A stretch of DNA of 64,000 bases from a bacterium (lineage in GTDB: Bacteria > Armatimonadota > Zipacnadia > Zipacnadales > UBA11051), in NCBI GenBank assembly GCA_030604405.1, contig JAUVVY010000001.1, positions 124,001 through 188,000 of the forward strand. Reading direction: 5' to 3'. Both the position numbers and the translations under genes were made by a program. Below the pieces are notes generated by a model that had not been told where the DNA came from, did no database searches, and saw only the letters and a list, made by a program, of their open reading frames with translations. Positions 53,135-62,001 of the stretch are shown piece by piece. Position 1 is the stretch's first letter, and every line of letters starts with the position of its first letter.

Positions 53135-54376
53135 ATGGACAACATCAAAGTCGGAGTAATCGGCGTAGGTCGTGGGCAAGGCTTCGCACGTGGGACAGGC
53201 CCGCTGGTGGGCATGGAGCTGGTCGCGCTGTGTGACACATGGGAGAAGAAACTCCGCCAGGTCGGCGAGGAACTCGATGTCACCACCTACACCGATTATG
53301 ACAAGTTCCTCGAACATGATATGGACGCCGTGATCCTCGCCAACTATTTCCACGAGCACGCGCCCTTTGCAGTCAAGGCCCTGAAGGCCGGCAAGCATGT
53401 AATGTCGGAAACCTCGGCATGTCTGACGCTGGCTCAGGGCGTAGAACTTATCGAGACCGTGGAGGCAACCGGCAAGACCTACATGTTCGCCGAGAACTAC
53501 CCCTACATGCTCTTCAACCAGGAGATGCGGCGGCTCTACCAGGAGGGAGCTATCGGCGAGTTCACCTACGGCGAGGGCGAGTACGTGCATCCCGGCGAAC
53601 GCGACTGGTCCCTGCGTCTCAAGGATAGGCTCCACCACTGGCGCAACTGGATCCCGGCCACCTATTACTGCACCCATGCGATGGCGCCGATTATGTTCAT
53701 CACCGACACCCGCCCCGTCAGTGTCAACGGCTTCATCATGACGTATCCTGATACCGCCGATATCAATCGTGACCGGGTGACTTTCAGGGATCGGGCCTCG
53801 ATGATCGCGGTACGCATGGACAACGGCGCTGTTGCAAAGCTGCTGCAGGGCGGCCTGCGCGGCCACAGCGTATGGGTGCGCATTCACGGCGAAAAGGGCC
53901 AGATGGAGAATCTGCGCCACGGCGACCAAAACATGGTCCGGCTCCTCAAGGAGCAGTTCGACGAAGAGAGAACCGAGCCGGTCGAGCGCATCTACAGGCC
54001 CAACTTTCCGGTCCACCACGAAAAAGCGATGCAGGCCGGACACGGCGGTGGCGATTTCTTCATGGTTTACCACTTCGCTGAGGCCATCCGCAATGACACG
54101 CAGCCCTATCTGGACGTCTATCGCGGTGTGGCCATGTCCATCGTGGGCGTCCAGGCCTATCGCTCGGCGCTCGATTCGGCCAACAACTACGAGATCCCCG
54201 ACTTCCGAGACAAATCCGCCCGCGATAAATACCGTGACGACGACTGGAGCCCCGATCCGGAGACCAAGGGCGATTCCGATCCGTGGCCCAGTCTCGAGGG
54301 CAGGTTCGAGCCCTCACCCGAAGCTCTCCAATACGCACAGAAGATATGGGACCAGCGACGCGAGGATGAGGCCTGA
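53135..54376 (+). CDS. Gfo/Idh/MocA family oxidoreductase 3
   Basis: A 413-residue protein with I-K-V-G-V-I-G-V-G-R-G-Q-G (nucleotide loop), A-V-I-L-A-N-Y-F-H-E-H near residue 66, V-M-S-E-T-S-A-C near 89 (place of the E-K-P loop) and A-E-N-Y-P-Y near 126, as in large Gfo/Idh members that act on glycosides or inositols. It is about 80 residues longer than the two other copies at its C-terminus. GAGAGAG precedes ATG 53135. It lies just before the third URO-D gene and may be cotranscribed with it. Confidence 0.82.
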   Translation: MDNIKVGVIGVGRGQGFARGTGPLVGMELVALCDTWEKKLRQVGEELDVTTYTDYDKFLEHDMDAVILANYFHEHAPFAVKALKAGKHVMSETSACLTLAQGVELIETVEATGKTYMFAENYPYMLFNQEMRRLYQEGAIGEFTYGEGEYVHPGERDWSLRLKDRLHHWRNWIPATYYCTHAMAPIMFITDTRPVSVNGFIMTYPDTADINRDRVTFRDRASMIAVRMDNGAVAKLLQGGLRGHSVWVRIHGEKGQMENLRHGDQNMVRLLKEQFDEERTEPVERIYRPNFPVHHEKAMQAGHGGGDFFMVYHFAEAIRNDTQPYLDVYRGVAMSIVGVQAYRSALDSANNYEIPDFRDKSARDKYRDDDWSPDPETKGDSDPWPSLEGRFEPSPEALQYAQKIWDQRREDEA

Positions 54377-54415
54377 GAGTACTCATTATGCCGCGCCCAC
54401 GCAGGGGGACAGACA

Positions 54416-55582
54416 ATGAATGACCTTGAGCGCTTTGTTGGCGTTTGCCGGGGTGAGAAGCCGGACTACGTGCCGATCTTTGGCTTTCCCGGTTCGCCCG
54501 GAATGGGTGGCGGCTGCATGGCCAAGACTCACCAGCGACTTATCGAGACCGGAATGCCCGAGTGGGTGGACGGCTGTATTCGACTGAGTCAAGAGCGCAA
54601 GACCGAACTGTGGTATAAGTACTGGGGCACTACCGGGCCCATCTACCCCGAGTTCTCCATCGCCGAGCCGGCGAAGGGCATCAAGAGCGAAAGCCGCATC
54701 GAGGGCGACCGCGAGATCATCGAATATGAAACCGGGGCGCTTACCAGCCAGGTCATTGACAATGACATCACCTACGCAATGCCCGAGTTTATTGTCTATC
54801 CGGTACGCGACCGCAAGAGCTGGGAGTTCTGTCACGAGCACATGACCCCCGGGCCGATGCGCCCGGAGGAAGACATCGAAGCTGACTGCCGCAAGCTCGC
54901 AGATCGCACAAAGCCGCTTGCCGTCAACGCCGGCTCAACCTGGGGGACACTGCGCGGGCTGATGGGACCTGAGAAGGCCTGCACCGTGCTCTACGACGAC
55001 CCACAGCTCGCCCACGACATCATCAATTGGCACGACTGGCATCGCAGAACTTATGCGTTTCCTCTAATCGAGCGGCTGCGGCCGGAGATCATCAGTTGTG
55101 GCGAGGACAACTGCTACAACCACGGAATGCTCATCAGCCCGCGCCACTTTGAGGAGTTCTGCTCTCCCGCGTACCGGGAGATCGGCCAGATCGGTCGCGA
55201 CTGCGGCGCGGACATGGTGTCCATAGACACCGATGGCAACTACATGGAGATGGTGCCGCTTGTTGAGGCCTGTGGGGTCAATGCCATCCATCCGTCCGAG
55301 GTGAAGGCCGGCAATGACCTGTTCGCCCTGCGCGAGCGGCATCCGGACTTCATCCTGATGGGCTGGCTGGAAAAGGAAGCAGTCAACGAGGGCAACGGGC
55401 ACCTGATCGAAGCCGAGATCATGTCCAAGGTGCCGCCGCTTCTGAAAAAGGGCCGCTACTTTCCTAACGGCGATCATGGCATCCAGCCGCTGGTGACCTT
55501 TGAGAACATGTGCAAATTCATGACTTTGTTACATGGAGTTACAGGCAACCCCGAAGGCGAATTCCCGAGGGTGAAAGTGTGA
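54416..55582 (+). CDS. URO-D superfamily protein with altered metal site
   Basis: A 388-residue URO-D-fold protein: N-terminal M-N-D-L-E-R-F-V-G-V-C-R-G-E-K-P-D-Y-V-P, G-S-T-W-G-T-L-R-G-L-M-G-P-E near residue 173 and I-D-T-D-G-N near 266. At the position of the MtaA H-x-C-G motif it has D-T-D-G, so the zinc site is lost, as in the copy at 7537 but by different residues. G-D-H-G-I-Q-P near the C-terminus is conserved in this subgroup. Not HemE. AGGGGGA precedes ATG 54416, 39 nt after Gfo/Idh 3. Confidence 0.75.
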   Translation: MNDLERFVGVCRGEKPDYVPIFGFPGSPGMGGGCMAKTHQRLIETGMPEWVDGCIRLSQERKTELWYKYWGTTGPIYPEFSIAEPAKGIKSESRIEGDREIIEYETGALTSQVIDNDITYAMPEFIVYPVRDRKSWEFCHEHMTPGPMRPEEDIEADCRKLADRTKPLAVNAGSTWGTLRGLMGPEKACTVLYDDPQLAHDIINWHDWHRRTYAFPLIERLRPEIISCGEDNCYNHGMLISPRHFEEFCSPAYREIGQIGRDCGADMVSIDTDGNYMEMVPLVEACGVNAIHPSEVKAGNDLFALRERHPDFILMGWLEKEAVNEGNGHLIEAEIMSKVPPLLKKGRYFPNGDHGIQPLVTFENMCKFMTLLHGVTGNPEGEFPRVKV

Positions 55583-55627
55583 TAGCGTATATGGTCGGCC
55601 CTCATTTTGCCGATTTGAAAGGCCGGC

Positions 55628-56338
55628 ATGGGTGAGATTATGGACAAGGACGATAAGCTGAAGGAGATCCTGGGCGAGCACCGCAGGTGGCTGCCGCCGT
55701 CACCACATCGCGAGAAGATCGCCGAGACGCTCGTGGACGGCACCGCGTATATCCTGGCCCGCGGGCACAATCAGGCGCCGCTTCTGGTCTTTCAGGACGG
55801 CGGCTCGATGGAGCTGCCGACTGTGCGCTGGGCCGAGACCGAGCGCGGCTCGCAACTGGTCTCGGTGGCTGAGGCGAGCTCTCCGGACCAGACCAGGCAC
55901 CGCGATGTTTGCGGCTCGGTTGATGAGTTCAAGAGGCTCATAAAGAAGGACCCACAAGACCAGGCGCTACATCGGCTGCTGGATGATATCGGCTGCATGA
56001 TCCGCAGGATGGAGAAGCGCCGACAGGAGGGCCGCCAATTTACAGCCGATGTCCTCGAAGCCGCGCAAGCTCCGGTGCGCGGTCCTGAGCGAGTGGAGTT
56101 GGCCGACGAGCTGCTTCCGCGACTCCGCGCATATCTAGAGCAGGATACCGACAGAATCGAAGATCAACTCGACCAAATATATGAGTGGGCCGAGACGGTG
56201 CGTGATGCGGCGCAAAATCTGGAGCAGGCGCTGACCGACTACAAGATTATGGCAATACGGGTAAACGAACTCTTTGAGCAGTTACGCGGCGGCCGCAACT
56301 GGGATGAAATCTCTGAGGATGAGGCCCCGCCGTCCTAG
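55628..56338 (+). CDS. Cytoplasmic coiled-coil protein, unknown
   Basis: A 236-residue protein with a short beta-rich N-terminal part (T-A-Y-I-L-A-R-G-H-N-Q-A-P-L-L-V-F) and a long helical, acidic C-terminal half with heptad-like pattern (L-L-P-R-L-R-A-Y-L-E-Q-D-T-D-R-I-E-D-Q-L). No family is recognised and no membrane segment is seen. Two starts are possible, 55628 and 55640. The stop TAG shares the palindrome CTAG with the stop of the opposite gene at 56335, so the ends overlap by four bases. Confidence 0.55.
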   Translation: MGEIMDKDDKLKEILGEHRRWLPPSPHREKIAETLVDGTAYILARGHNQAPLLVFQDGGSMELPTVRWAETERGSQLVSVAEASSPDQTRHRDVCGSVDEFKRLIKKDPQDQALHRLLDDIGCMIRRMEKRRQEGRQFTADVLEAAQAPVRGPERVELADELLPRLRAYLEQDTDRIEDQLDQIYEWAETVRDAAQNLEQALTDYKIMAIRVNELFEQLRGGRNWDEISEDEAPPS

Positions 56339-56997
56339 CCCTCAACTTCAGGGCCGCTGTCTCCGGTTGCCTCGGCCTGCTCCTCTTTGTTTTCCCCAGC
56401 GGTTTGCTGCATCTGTTTGTGCAGCATGCGCAGAACCACCAGGCTGCGGCGGCTGTTATCAGCGGTATCGGCCATTACTTCCACCATCTCGGCCATGAGC
56501 CGCAGCAGGTAGTACACGAGCATCGCTGCAACGCCGGTGACCACGGCAGCGCCAAAGCCGATCAACGGGGCCAGTATGCTTCCTTCGCCGACCGTGCTCA
56601 GCGAGTAGGCCAGGATGATTATCGCCATTACTGCGAATATTGCCGCCGCGCCCATCGCCAAATAATTGAGGCTGCTGGTCATGCCGCGCAGGTCGGGGTA
56701 TTCGCTGCGGTCCGGGTACTGCCCCGGCTCGTCGGCCTGAGTGGCTCGCGCGAGTTCGTCCACCGCCCCCTGTTCGGCCAGGGCCTGGCGCAGCGCCTCA
56801 TCGGGGTCAACCTGCGGCTCGGCATCCCTGCGCTGCTTGGCCTCTTCCACCGACCTGCTCCATTCCTCCTCGTCCTCGGCCTCTTCGCCCCGCTTATGCC
56901 TCCTGCCGCTCTCTGTAAGCGCCCCGCAGGCCCAGCAGTTGAGGTCCTCCTCAGACAAGGCCTGTCCGCACTCCTCGCAGCGTATGTCACTTAGCAT
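56335..56997 (-). CDS. Zinc-ribbon membrane protein
   Basis: A 220-residue protein with an N-terminal zinc ribbon, C-E-E-C-G-Q at residues 7-12 and C-W-A-C-G near 21-25, a charged helical linker (E-E-A-E-D-E-E-E-W-S-R), and two spans (A-A-A-I-F-A-V-M-A-I-I-I-L-A-Y-S and A-A-V-V-T-G-V-A-A-M-L-V-Y-Y-L-L). The ribbon should face the cytoplasm. No enzymatic motif is visible. GGGGGAA precedes ATG 56997. It converges tail-to-tail with the coiled-coil gene. Confidence 0.65.
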   Translation of the reverse strand: MLSDIRCEECGQALSEEDLNCWACGALTESGRRHKRGEEAEDEEEWSRSVEEAKQRRDAEPQVDPDEALRQALAEQGAVDELARATQADEPGQYPDRSEYPDLRGMTSSLNYLAMGAAAIFAVMAIIILAYSLSTVGEGSILAPLIGFGAAVVTGVAAMLVYYLLRLMAEMVEVMADTADNSRRSLVVLRMLHKQMQQTAGENKEEQAEATGDSGPEVEG

Positions 56998-56999
56998 CG

Positions 57000-57719
57000 C
57001 TATTCCCCCAGTCTGCCGAGGGTCTGCATAAGCACCCGAGGATTGTCGGTGAGAATGTAATCAACACCCCAGTCCATCAGCAACCTCTGGTCATCCGGCT
57101 CATCGGATTTGAAGACATTGACGATAATATCGTGCTCGTGGCATCTGGCGACACGTTCGGGTGTCGTGTGCCTGCGCGGCAGTTGGATGTATTGTGCGCC
57201 GGTCTCAATGGTGTTGTCAACATACTCATCGGCGCCGTCCTGCCGCGAGAAATTGATGACCTTGATTCCCGGAACCAGCTCGCGGGCACGCGCCGCTTGG
57301 TCATTGCGCGCCGCCAGCAGGCTCTGAGCGATCATGTCCAGCTTCTTGAGATGGGCTATGACCAGGTCCACCACCAGTTCGCCGGCCTTGAGCTCGATGT
57401 TGAGCAGAATATCGGGCGGCATCACCTCCAGCGTCTCGGCGAAGGTAGGCACCTCCGTCCCCGCAAACTTCGGGGCCTGCCACGAGCCGGCGTCGAGCTG
57501 CTTGATCTCCGCCAGCGTCAGTTCCTCGACCGCGCCCGTTCCATTCGTCGTCCGGTCCACCGTCGCATCATGCATCAGCACCGCATAGCCGTCGGCGGTC
57601 ACGCGCACGTCGAATTCGATCATATCCACACCGAGTTCCATTGCCTCAGCAAATGCCGGTATGGTATTTTCAGGATGCGTATTCGGCGCTCCGCGATGCG
57701 CACAGCAGTAAGTTGCCAT
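57000..57719 (-). CDS. Glycerophosphodiester phosphodiesterase
   Basis: A 239-residue GDPD-family enzyme: C-A-H-R-G-A-P-N-T-H-P-E-N-T at the N-terminus (catalytic H, R and E), I-E-F-D-V-R-V-T-A-D-G near residue 35 with metal-binding E and D, M-H-D-A-T-V-D-R-T-T-N near 50 with the second catalytic H, and I-E-L-K-A near 110. It hydrolyses glycerophosphodiesters to glycerol-3-phosphate plus alcohol. No signal peptide. GGAGG gives better spacing to ATG 57719 than to 57728. The zinc-ribbon gene begins 2 nt after the stop. Confidence 0.9.
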   Translation of the reverse strand: MATYCCAHRGAPNTHPENTIPAFAEAMELGVDMIEFDVRVTADGYAVLMHDATVDRTTNGTGAVEELTLAEIKQLDAGSWQAPKFAGTEVPTFAETLEVMPPDILLNIELKAGELVVDLVIAHLKKLDMIAQSLLAARNDQAARARELVPGIKVINFSRQDGADEYVDNTIETGAQYIQLPRRHTTPERVARCHEHDIIVNVFKSDEPDDQRLLMDWGVDYILTDNPRVLMQTLGRLGE

Positions 57720-57752
57720 TCGTCTCATTCCTCCGCAGCGACTGAAGTATTA

Positions 57753-59843
57753 CTAATGTGCCTCCGCGGTCAGTTTGGCCAGGTAGTCCTTCATCAGCGC
57801 CTCTTCCTGCACCCAGCGGCGCTGCATCTCCTCTTCGACCTCGATCGCTGAAGTGACCAGCGAAAGCAAACGCTCGGTCTCTGCCCGCAGGCTGCCAAGC
57901 TGCTCCAGAAGCTCTTCAAGCCAGCCGGCGCACTCTGCTTTCTCCTCGCCCGAGGCGGACGGCGCGTTGAGCAACTGCCCGCACTGGTGAAAGCACAGCG
58001 CCTGGGAGGCCTTGTGCGCATTGACCTCGGCCCCCAGCCGCAGAAACTGAATGCTCAGCCTGTTGCGCGTGACCTCTTTCTCTAAAGCGGCGGCCTCTTG
58101 CGCTGCGGCCAGGGCTTTCTCGCGCAGGCCGGGCAGTGAGGCAAGCACTTCATCTCGATTCTCCGACTGCTCAAATGCTTCGAGTTTCTCCGTCAGAGGC
58201 GGATAGTCAAATGGACTGCCACGGCAAACACGGGTGAAGGGGAGTTCAGTAGTACATGTGCCGATCGTCCGCATGATATCAATCGGCGTCGGCGCACCGA
58301 GACCCCAGTAGTCCCCGGCGAACTTGCGCTCGAAGTCGCCGAGTTCGATCTGCGGCCCCGACCACGAGAATTCGGCGCTGCAGATCACCCCTGGCAACGT
58401 CACTTCCCACGGGACCCGGTGAATCACCCAGTTGGTATTGACAACGCCCAGCCCACCCTCCTTTGCCGCCTTCTTGCAGAACTCGCTGATGTTTTCCAGG
58501 TGGAACCAGTAGCGCGTGCAACTGTAGTTATCCCCGGAGCACTGGATGGAGGGTGCGCAGAGCACCTCGAAGCCTTTGTCTTGGTAGTACCCCAGGTACG
58601 GGAAGCCTGCCAACTCGTTGGGAAAGCTTCCATCCCCGGGATCCCAGTACTCGGCGAACCGCTCGTAGATCTCTCTGGGAACGCTGCTGATGGTCTGCGG
58701 CGTGATCGGGCCCTTGTGGGTGGCCGCACTGCTGCCCAGTATCACCTGCTGCACCTTCGGGGCGTCGGTCCAATAGTCCCAGTACATCATCACTATGTCT
58801 CTGGGAATCTTGTCGGCGTATTCGGGCTCGTTGAGCACCATATCGGCCCACATCACGGGGCGTTTTCCGGACTGGCGCACATGGTCGCAGACCGCCAGCA
58901 CATAGTCAAAGTACAACCGCGCCCGGCCCTCTCGCTCCACCTTAGCCTTGCACTCCGGGCACACGCCGATGTCATGCAGCTCATCCGCGCCGATGTGGAA
59001 ATACGTGCAATCATCGTGCGCGGCGACTATCTCAGCGTATAGCTCACGAAACAACTCCATCGTACCGGGGTTCGTCGGACAGGCCTGGTGAATCGCTTCA
59101 GGCCCCTCACGAAGATGCGCGTACTCCTCGTGCGTCAGGATGTATTCCAGCCAGTTCACGCAGTGCAGCATCGGCATTACTTCGATGTACCGCTCGGCGC
59201 AGTAGCCGATGAGTTGATTGATCTCTTGCTTCGACAGCGCTACAGGCGAGGGCAGGAGCGGATGACTTTCAAATGGAAACTTGTTCTCATACTCGATGAG
59301 AACGTAGTTCATTTTGTACTGGCTCAGCAGGTCAACGATCTTGAGCAAATAGTCGAAGGTAGGCATCTGATACTTCAGGTCGAGCTGCATTCCTCTGATT
59401 CGCACTTCCGGCCAATCTTCGATTCGCAGGCACTGAACAGCTCGCCGGCCGTTTGACTGTCGCAGCGCCTGCCGGAAGGTCTGCAGCGCATAGAACAGCC
59501 CTCGGGGCGCAGAGGCGCTTAGCGTTACACCGTCAGGCGAGATATCAAGCACGTAGCTCTCATCAGTATGTCCCGCGCCGATTTCCAACGGCTTCAGTTC
59601 AAGCACAATGGCGGTCTGAGATGGGCCGGGAATGCTGCTTTCTACCGCCATACTCAGGCCGGTCTCTTCGGCAATTGCGCTATGGGCGAATTCCGCAATC
59701 CTTCGGACCTCATCGCACAACGATGGCTCACAGCCCCCGTCGAAAGCGACGCAGCGACAATTCTCCAGCGGCAGATTGCCGGATCGCATCTCCAGGCGCT
59801 TCGGCTCCGGAATGAAAGTGTGCAGGCCCTTTGTATCGCTCAT
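57753..59843 (-). CDS. GH20-like beta-N-acetylhexosaminidase
   Basis: A 696-residue protein: an N-terminal GH20b-like domain (Y-V-L-D-I-S-P-D-G-V-T-L-S-A-S-A-P-R-G-L-F-Y-A-L-Q-T), a TIM barrel with R-G-M-Q-L-D-L-K near residue 150, and the catalytic Asp-Glu pair in F-H-I-G-A-D-E-L near 290. In GH20 enzymes the D assists the N-acetyl group as nucleophile and the E is acid/base. The C-terminal 150 residues are helical. ATG 59843 is chosen because GGAGTGAG precedes it. No signal peptide is evident, so it probably acts on imported oligosaccharides. Confidence 0.82.
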   Translation of the reverse strand: MSDTKGLHTFIPEPKRLEMRSGNLPLENCRCVAFDGGCEPSLCDEVRRIAEFAHSAIAEETGLSMAVESSIPGPSQTAIVLELKPLEIGAGHTDESYVLDISPDGVTLSASAPRGLFYALQTFRQALRQSNGRRAVQCLRIEDWPEVRIRGMQLDLKYQMPTFDYLLKIVDLLSQYKMNYVLIEYENKFPFESHPLLPSPVALSKQEINQLIGYCAERYIEVMPMLHCVNWLEYILTHEEYAHLREGPEAIHQACPTNPGTMELFRELYAEIVAAHDDCTYFHIGADELHDIGVCPECKAKVEREGRARLYFDYVLAVCDHVRQSGKRPVMWADMVLNEPEYADKIPRDIVMMYWDYWTDAPKVQQVILGSSAATHKGPITPQTISSVPREIYERFAEYWDPGDGSFPNELAGFPYLGYYQDKGFEVLCAPSIQCSGDNYSCTRYWFHLENISEFCKKAAKEGGLGVVNTNWVIHRVPWEVTLPGVICSAEFSWSGPQIELGDFERKFAGDYWGLGAPTPIDIMRTIGTCTTELPFTRVCRGSPFDYPPLTEKLEAFEQSENRDEVLASLPGLREKALAAAQEAAALEKEVTRNRLSIQFLRLGAEVNAHKASQALCFHQCGQLLNAPSASGEEKAECAGWLEELLEQLGSLRAETERLLSLVTSAIEVEEEMQRRWVQEEALMKDYLAKLTAEAH

Positions 59844-59889
59844 CGTCTCACTCCTTTTGGTTGCCACCTACGGCCTTGTCGCCAATAAG

Positions 59890-60606
59890 TTAGCCGACCC
59901 GATCGCTATAGGTCTTGAGCCACTCGTCGTACAGCTTCCATTCCTCGCCGTGCGGCGCTACCTTCGTCCCCCACATGTCTTTGATGCCAGGCATCTCCAG
60001 ATAATCGTGGCCCTCGGCCATCTTCTGCATCAGGAAGTGGTGCATCTCGCTGATCCGCTGGGCGCCGTGCAGCAGCATCTCCGCATCGTCCCTGGTCAGT
60101 ACGATAATTCCGTCTTCATCGCCGATCACAAAATCGCCGGGGTTCACCGTCACGCCGCCACACTCTATCGGGACATTTATCTGCCCCTCCATCTGGCAGC
60201 CCTCAAACAGCGGCCGTACTCCCCGAGCATACACCGGCAGCCCGATCTTGCGCAGTCGGCTTGCGTGTTGCGTGTAGCCATCAACGACCACGCCCTCGGC
60301 CCCCCGCAGCTTGGCGATACAGGTTGTGATCTGGCCCCACGCTGACTTGTCAGTCCCGCTGGCATCAATGACCAGCACCGTCCCCGGTCCAATCGCTTCA
60401 AGCTCGTTCCAGCACAGTTTCGGCTCCTTGACCGTCACGGCAATACCCGCCATCTTGCAATCAGGAACCATAGCCCTGATGTCAGATGACATGATGCGGG
60501 GCACATACTCCTCACGATCCGCATACGGCACGGCCTCCCAAGTGATGATAGTAACGGCCTCCGTCGGCAGAGCTTTGTAAGCTCGGATTAAATCCGCTGT
60601 CTCCAT
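59890..60606 (-). CDS. RraA-family (HMG aldolase-like) protein
   Basis: A 238-residue protein of the RraA/4-hydroxy-4-methyl-2-oxoglutarate aldolase family: V-T-V-K-E-P-K near residue 60, G-V-V-V-D-G-Y-T near 105, L-P-V-Y-A-R-G-V-R-P near 122 and G-D-F-V-I-G-D-E-D-G-I-I-V-L near 155. In active aldolases the D-G-x-x-R-D motif provides R and the metal-binding D; here it reads D-G-Y-T-Q-H, so both are replaced. It may have another activity. ATG 60606 follows GGAG at good distance. It lies 45 nt below the DegT 2 gene. Confidence 0.75.
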   Translation of the reverse strand: METADLIRAYKALPTEAVTIITWEAVPYADREEYVPRIMSSDIRAMVPDCKMAGIAVTVKEPKLCWNELEAIGPGTVLVIDASGTDKSAWGQITTCIAKLRGAEGVVVDGYTQHASRLRKIGLPVYARGVRPLFEGCQMEGQINVPIECGGVTVNPGDFVIGDEDGIIVLTRDDAEMLLHGAQRISEMHHFLMQKMAEGHDYLEMPGIKDMWGTKVAPHGEEWKLYDEWLKTYSDRVG

Positions 60607-60650
60607 ATTCACCATCTCCTGCTGCTACACGAATTGAGTTCATCGGGATG

Positions 60651-61913
60651 TCACACGCGATAGACCGCGTCCACCTTGGCAATGGCGGCGGCCATGTCTT
60701 TGGCTTCCTGCTCGCCCTGACACTCGTGAACGCCGCAGCGCATCAGTTGAGCCACGCACTTTTCTGCCGCCGGCACGCTATTGGCGTAGTTAAGCTTGTC
60801 AATATCGCCCTTCCAGTGCGGCGAAGTCCACGGCTCCTTCGTCTGACCGTAGGTCTGCATCTCATTGATCCATGCCTTGGTCGGCACCAGCGCTCCCTCA
60901 TAATCGCCACCGACGGGAACGCCCTCAGCGCCGACAACCGCGCCATACTCAGCCATCGTCTTGGTGCACTTGTCGGCGTGGAACAGCAGCGTGCCAAACC
61001 AGTAGGCGGAAGTGCCGCCATCAACGACGGGACTGGGCTCACAGCATACGACGTCCTCCTTCGCCAGCGCCACCCCAAAAGCCGCTGCAAACGCCTGCCG
61101 CGCTTTGGCGATCCCGGGCATCTTTTCCAACTGCACCCGCCCGATTGCCGCCGCAATCTCGGTCACCCGGTAGTTCATCCCCAGGAACAGGTTACTGGGT
61201 GCATCGCTATTGAACGGCTTGCCGCGGTCGGCGAAACGTTTGGCGTCCCAGTACAGCTCCTCGTCGTCGGTGATGACCATGCCGCCCTGTCCGCCGGAGG
61301 TGGTGTGCTTGCCCGACATCAGACTGAAGCAGCCCATATCCCCTATCGAGCCCACCGTATTGCCATTGTACTGCGCGTAGTGCGCCTGCGCACAGTCCTC
61401 GATCACACACAGATCATGGTCCTCGGCGATATTGAGTATCTCGTCCATATCGCAGGGATGGCCGGCGATGTGCCCGCAGACGATGGCCTTTGTCTGCTCG
61501 CCAATCAGCGCCGGGATTGTTGCCGGGTCCATATTGTAGTCGTCCTCGTAGCTGTCTGCGAAAATGGGGATGCAGTTGTTCCAAAGCACCGGCATGATCG
61601 CTCCGGGGTCCGTAATCGGCGCGCAGATGATCTCGCTACCCGCATCCAATCGCAGAGCCCCAAGCGCCGTGTGTACTGCAGCCGTGCCCGAAGAAACCGC
61701 CGTCCCGAATTTCGTGCCCATCGCTTCCGCGAACTCGACCTCGTACGCGTCAACCTCCACCCCGCCATAGCGTTCAAAGGGCGAACCCTTCTTAGCCGCC
61801 TCCATTACCCGCATGACGGCTTCGATTTCGCGGTCATCAATCTGCAGCCGAGGCGGCCAAGGCTCCTGCCGCAGTGGCGTACCTCCGTTGATTGCAAGGT
61901 CTTGTTCTGACAT
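60651..61913 (-). CDS. DegT/DnrJ/EryC1 aminotransferase 2
   Basis: A 420-residue PLP aminotransferase-fold protein: A-I-N-G-G-T-P-L-R near the start, V-S-S-G-T-A-A-V-H-T near residue 75, V-I-E-D-C-A-Q-A-H near 170 and the PLP lysine in S-L-M-S-G-K-H-T-T-S-G-G-Q-G-G near 200. The A-I-N-G-G-T-P start is typical of the StrS/AHBA-type subgroup acting on keto-cyclitols or keto-sugars. The AAGGAG RBS lies 13 nt before ATG 61913, slightly long. It is cotranscribed with RraA and GH20, suggesting amino-sugar metabolism. Confidence 0.87.
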   Translation of the reverse strand: MSEQDLAINGGTPLRQEPWPPRLQIDDREIEAVMRVMEAAKKGSPFERYGGVEVDAYEVEFAEAMGTKFGTAVSSGTAAVHTALGALRLDAGSEIICAPITDPGAIMPVLWNNCIPIFADSYEDDYNMDPATIPALIGEQTKAIVCGHIAGHPCDMDEILNIAEDHDLCVIEDCAQAHYAQYNGNTVGSIGDMGCFSLMSGKHTTSGGQGGMVITDDEELYWDAKRFADRGKPFNSDAPSNLFLGMNYRVTEIAAAIGRVQLEKMPGIAKARQAFAAAFGVALAKEDVVCCEPSPVVDGGTSAYWFGTLLFHADKCTKTMAEYGAVVGAEGVPVGGDYEGALVPTKAWINEMQTYGQTKEPWTSPHWKGDIDKLNYANSVPAAEKCVAQLMRCGVHECQGEQEAKDMAAAIAKVDAVYRV

Positions 61914-62001
61914 TTTGAAATGTATGCTCCTTTCAGTTCACTCTCGTGGCGCATTGGTCGCGCTTCCTGGTGTTAAGTTGCATCCTTGCCTGTCGGGTCA
62001 A

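Noticed and set aside
60648-61910. A 420-codon + strand ORF over the DegT 2 gene
   Set aside because: It mirrors the real aminotransferase codon for codon; such antisense frames are common in GC-rich DNA, and it has no RBS or family match.
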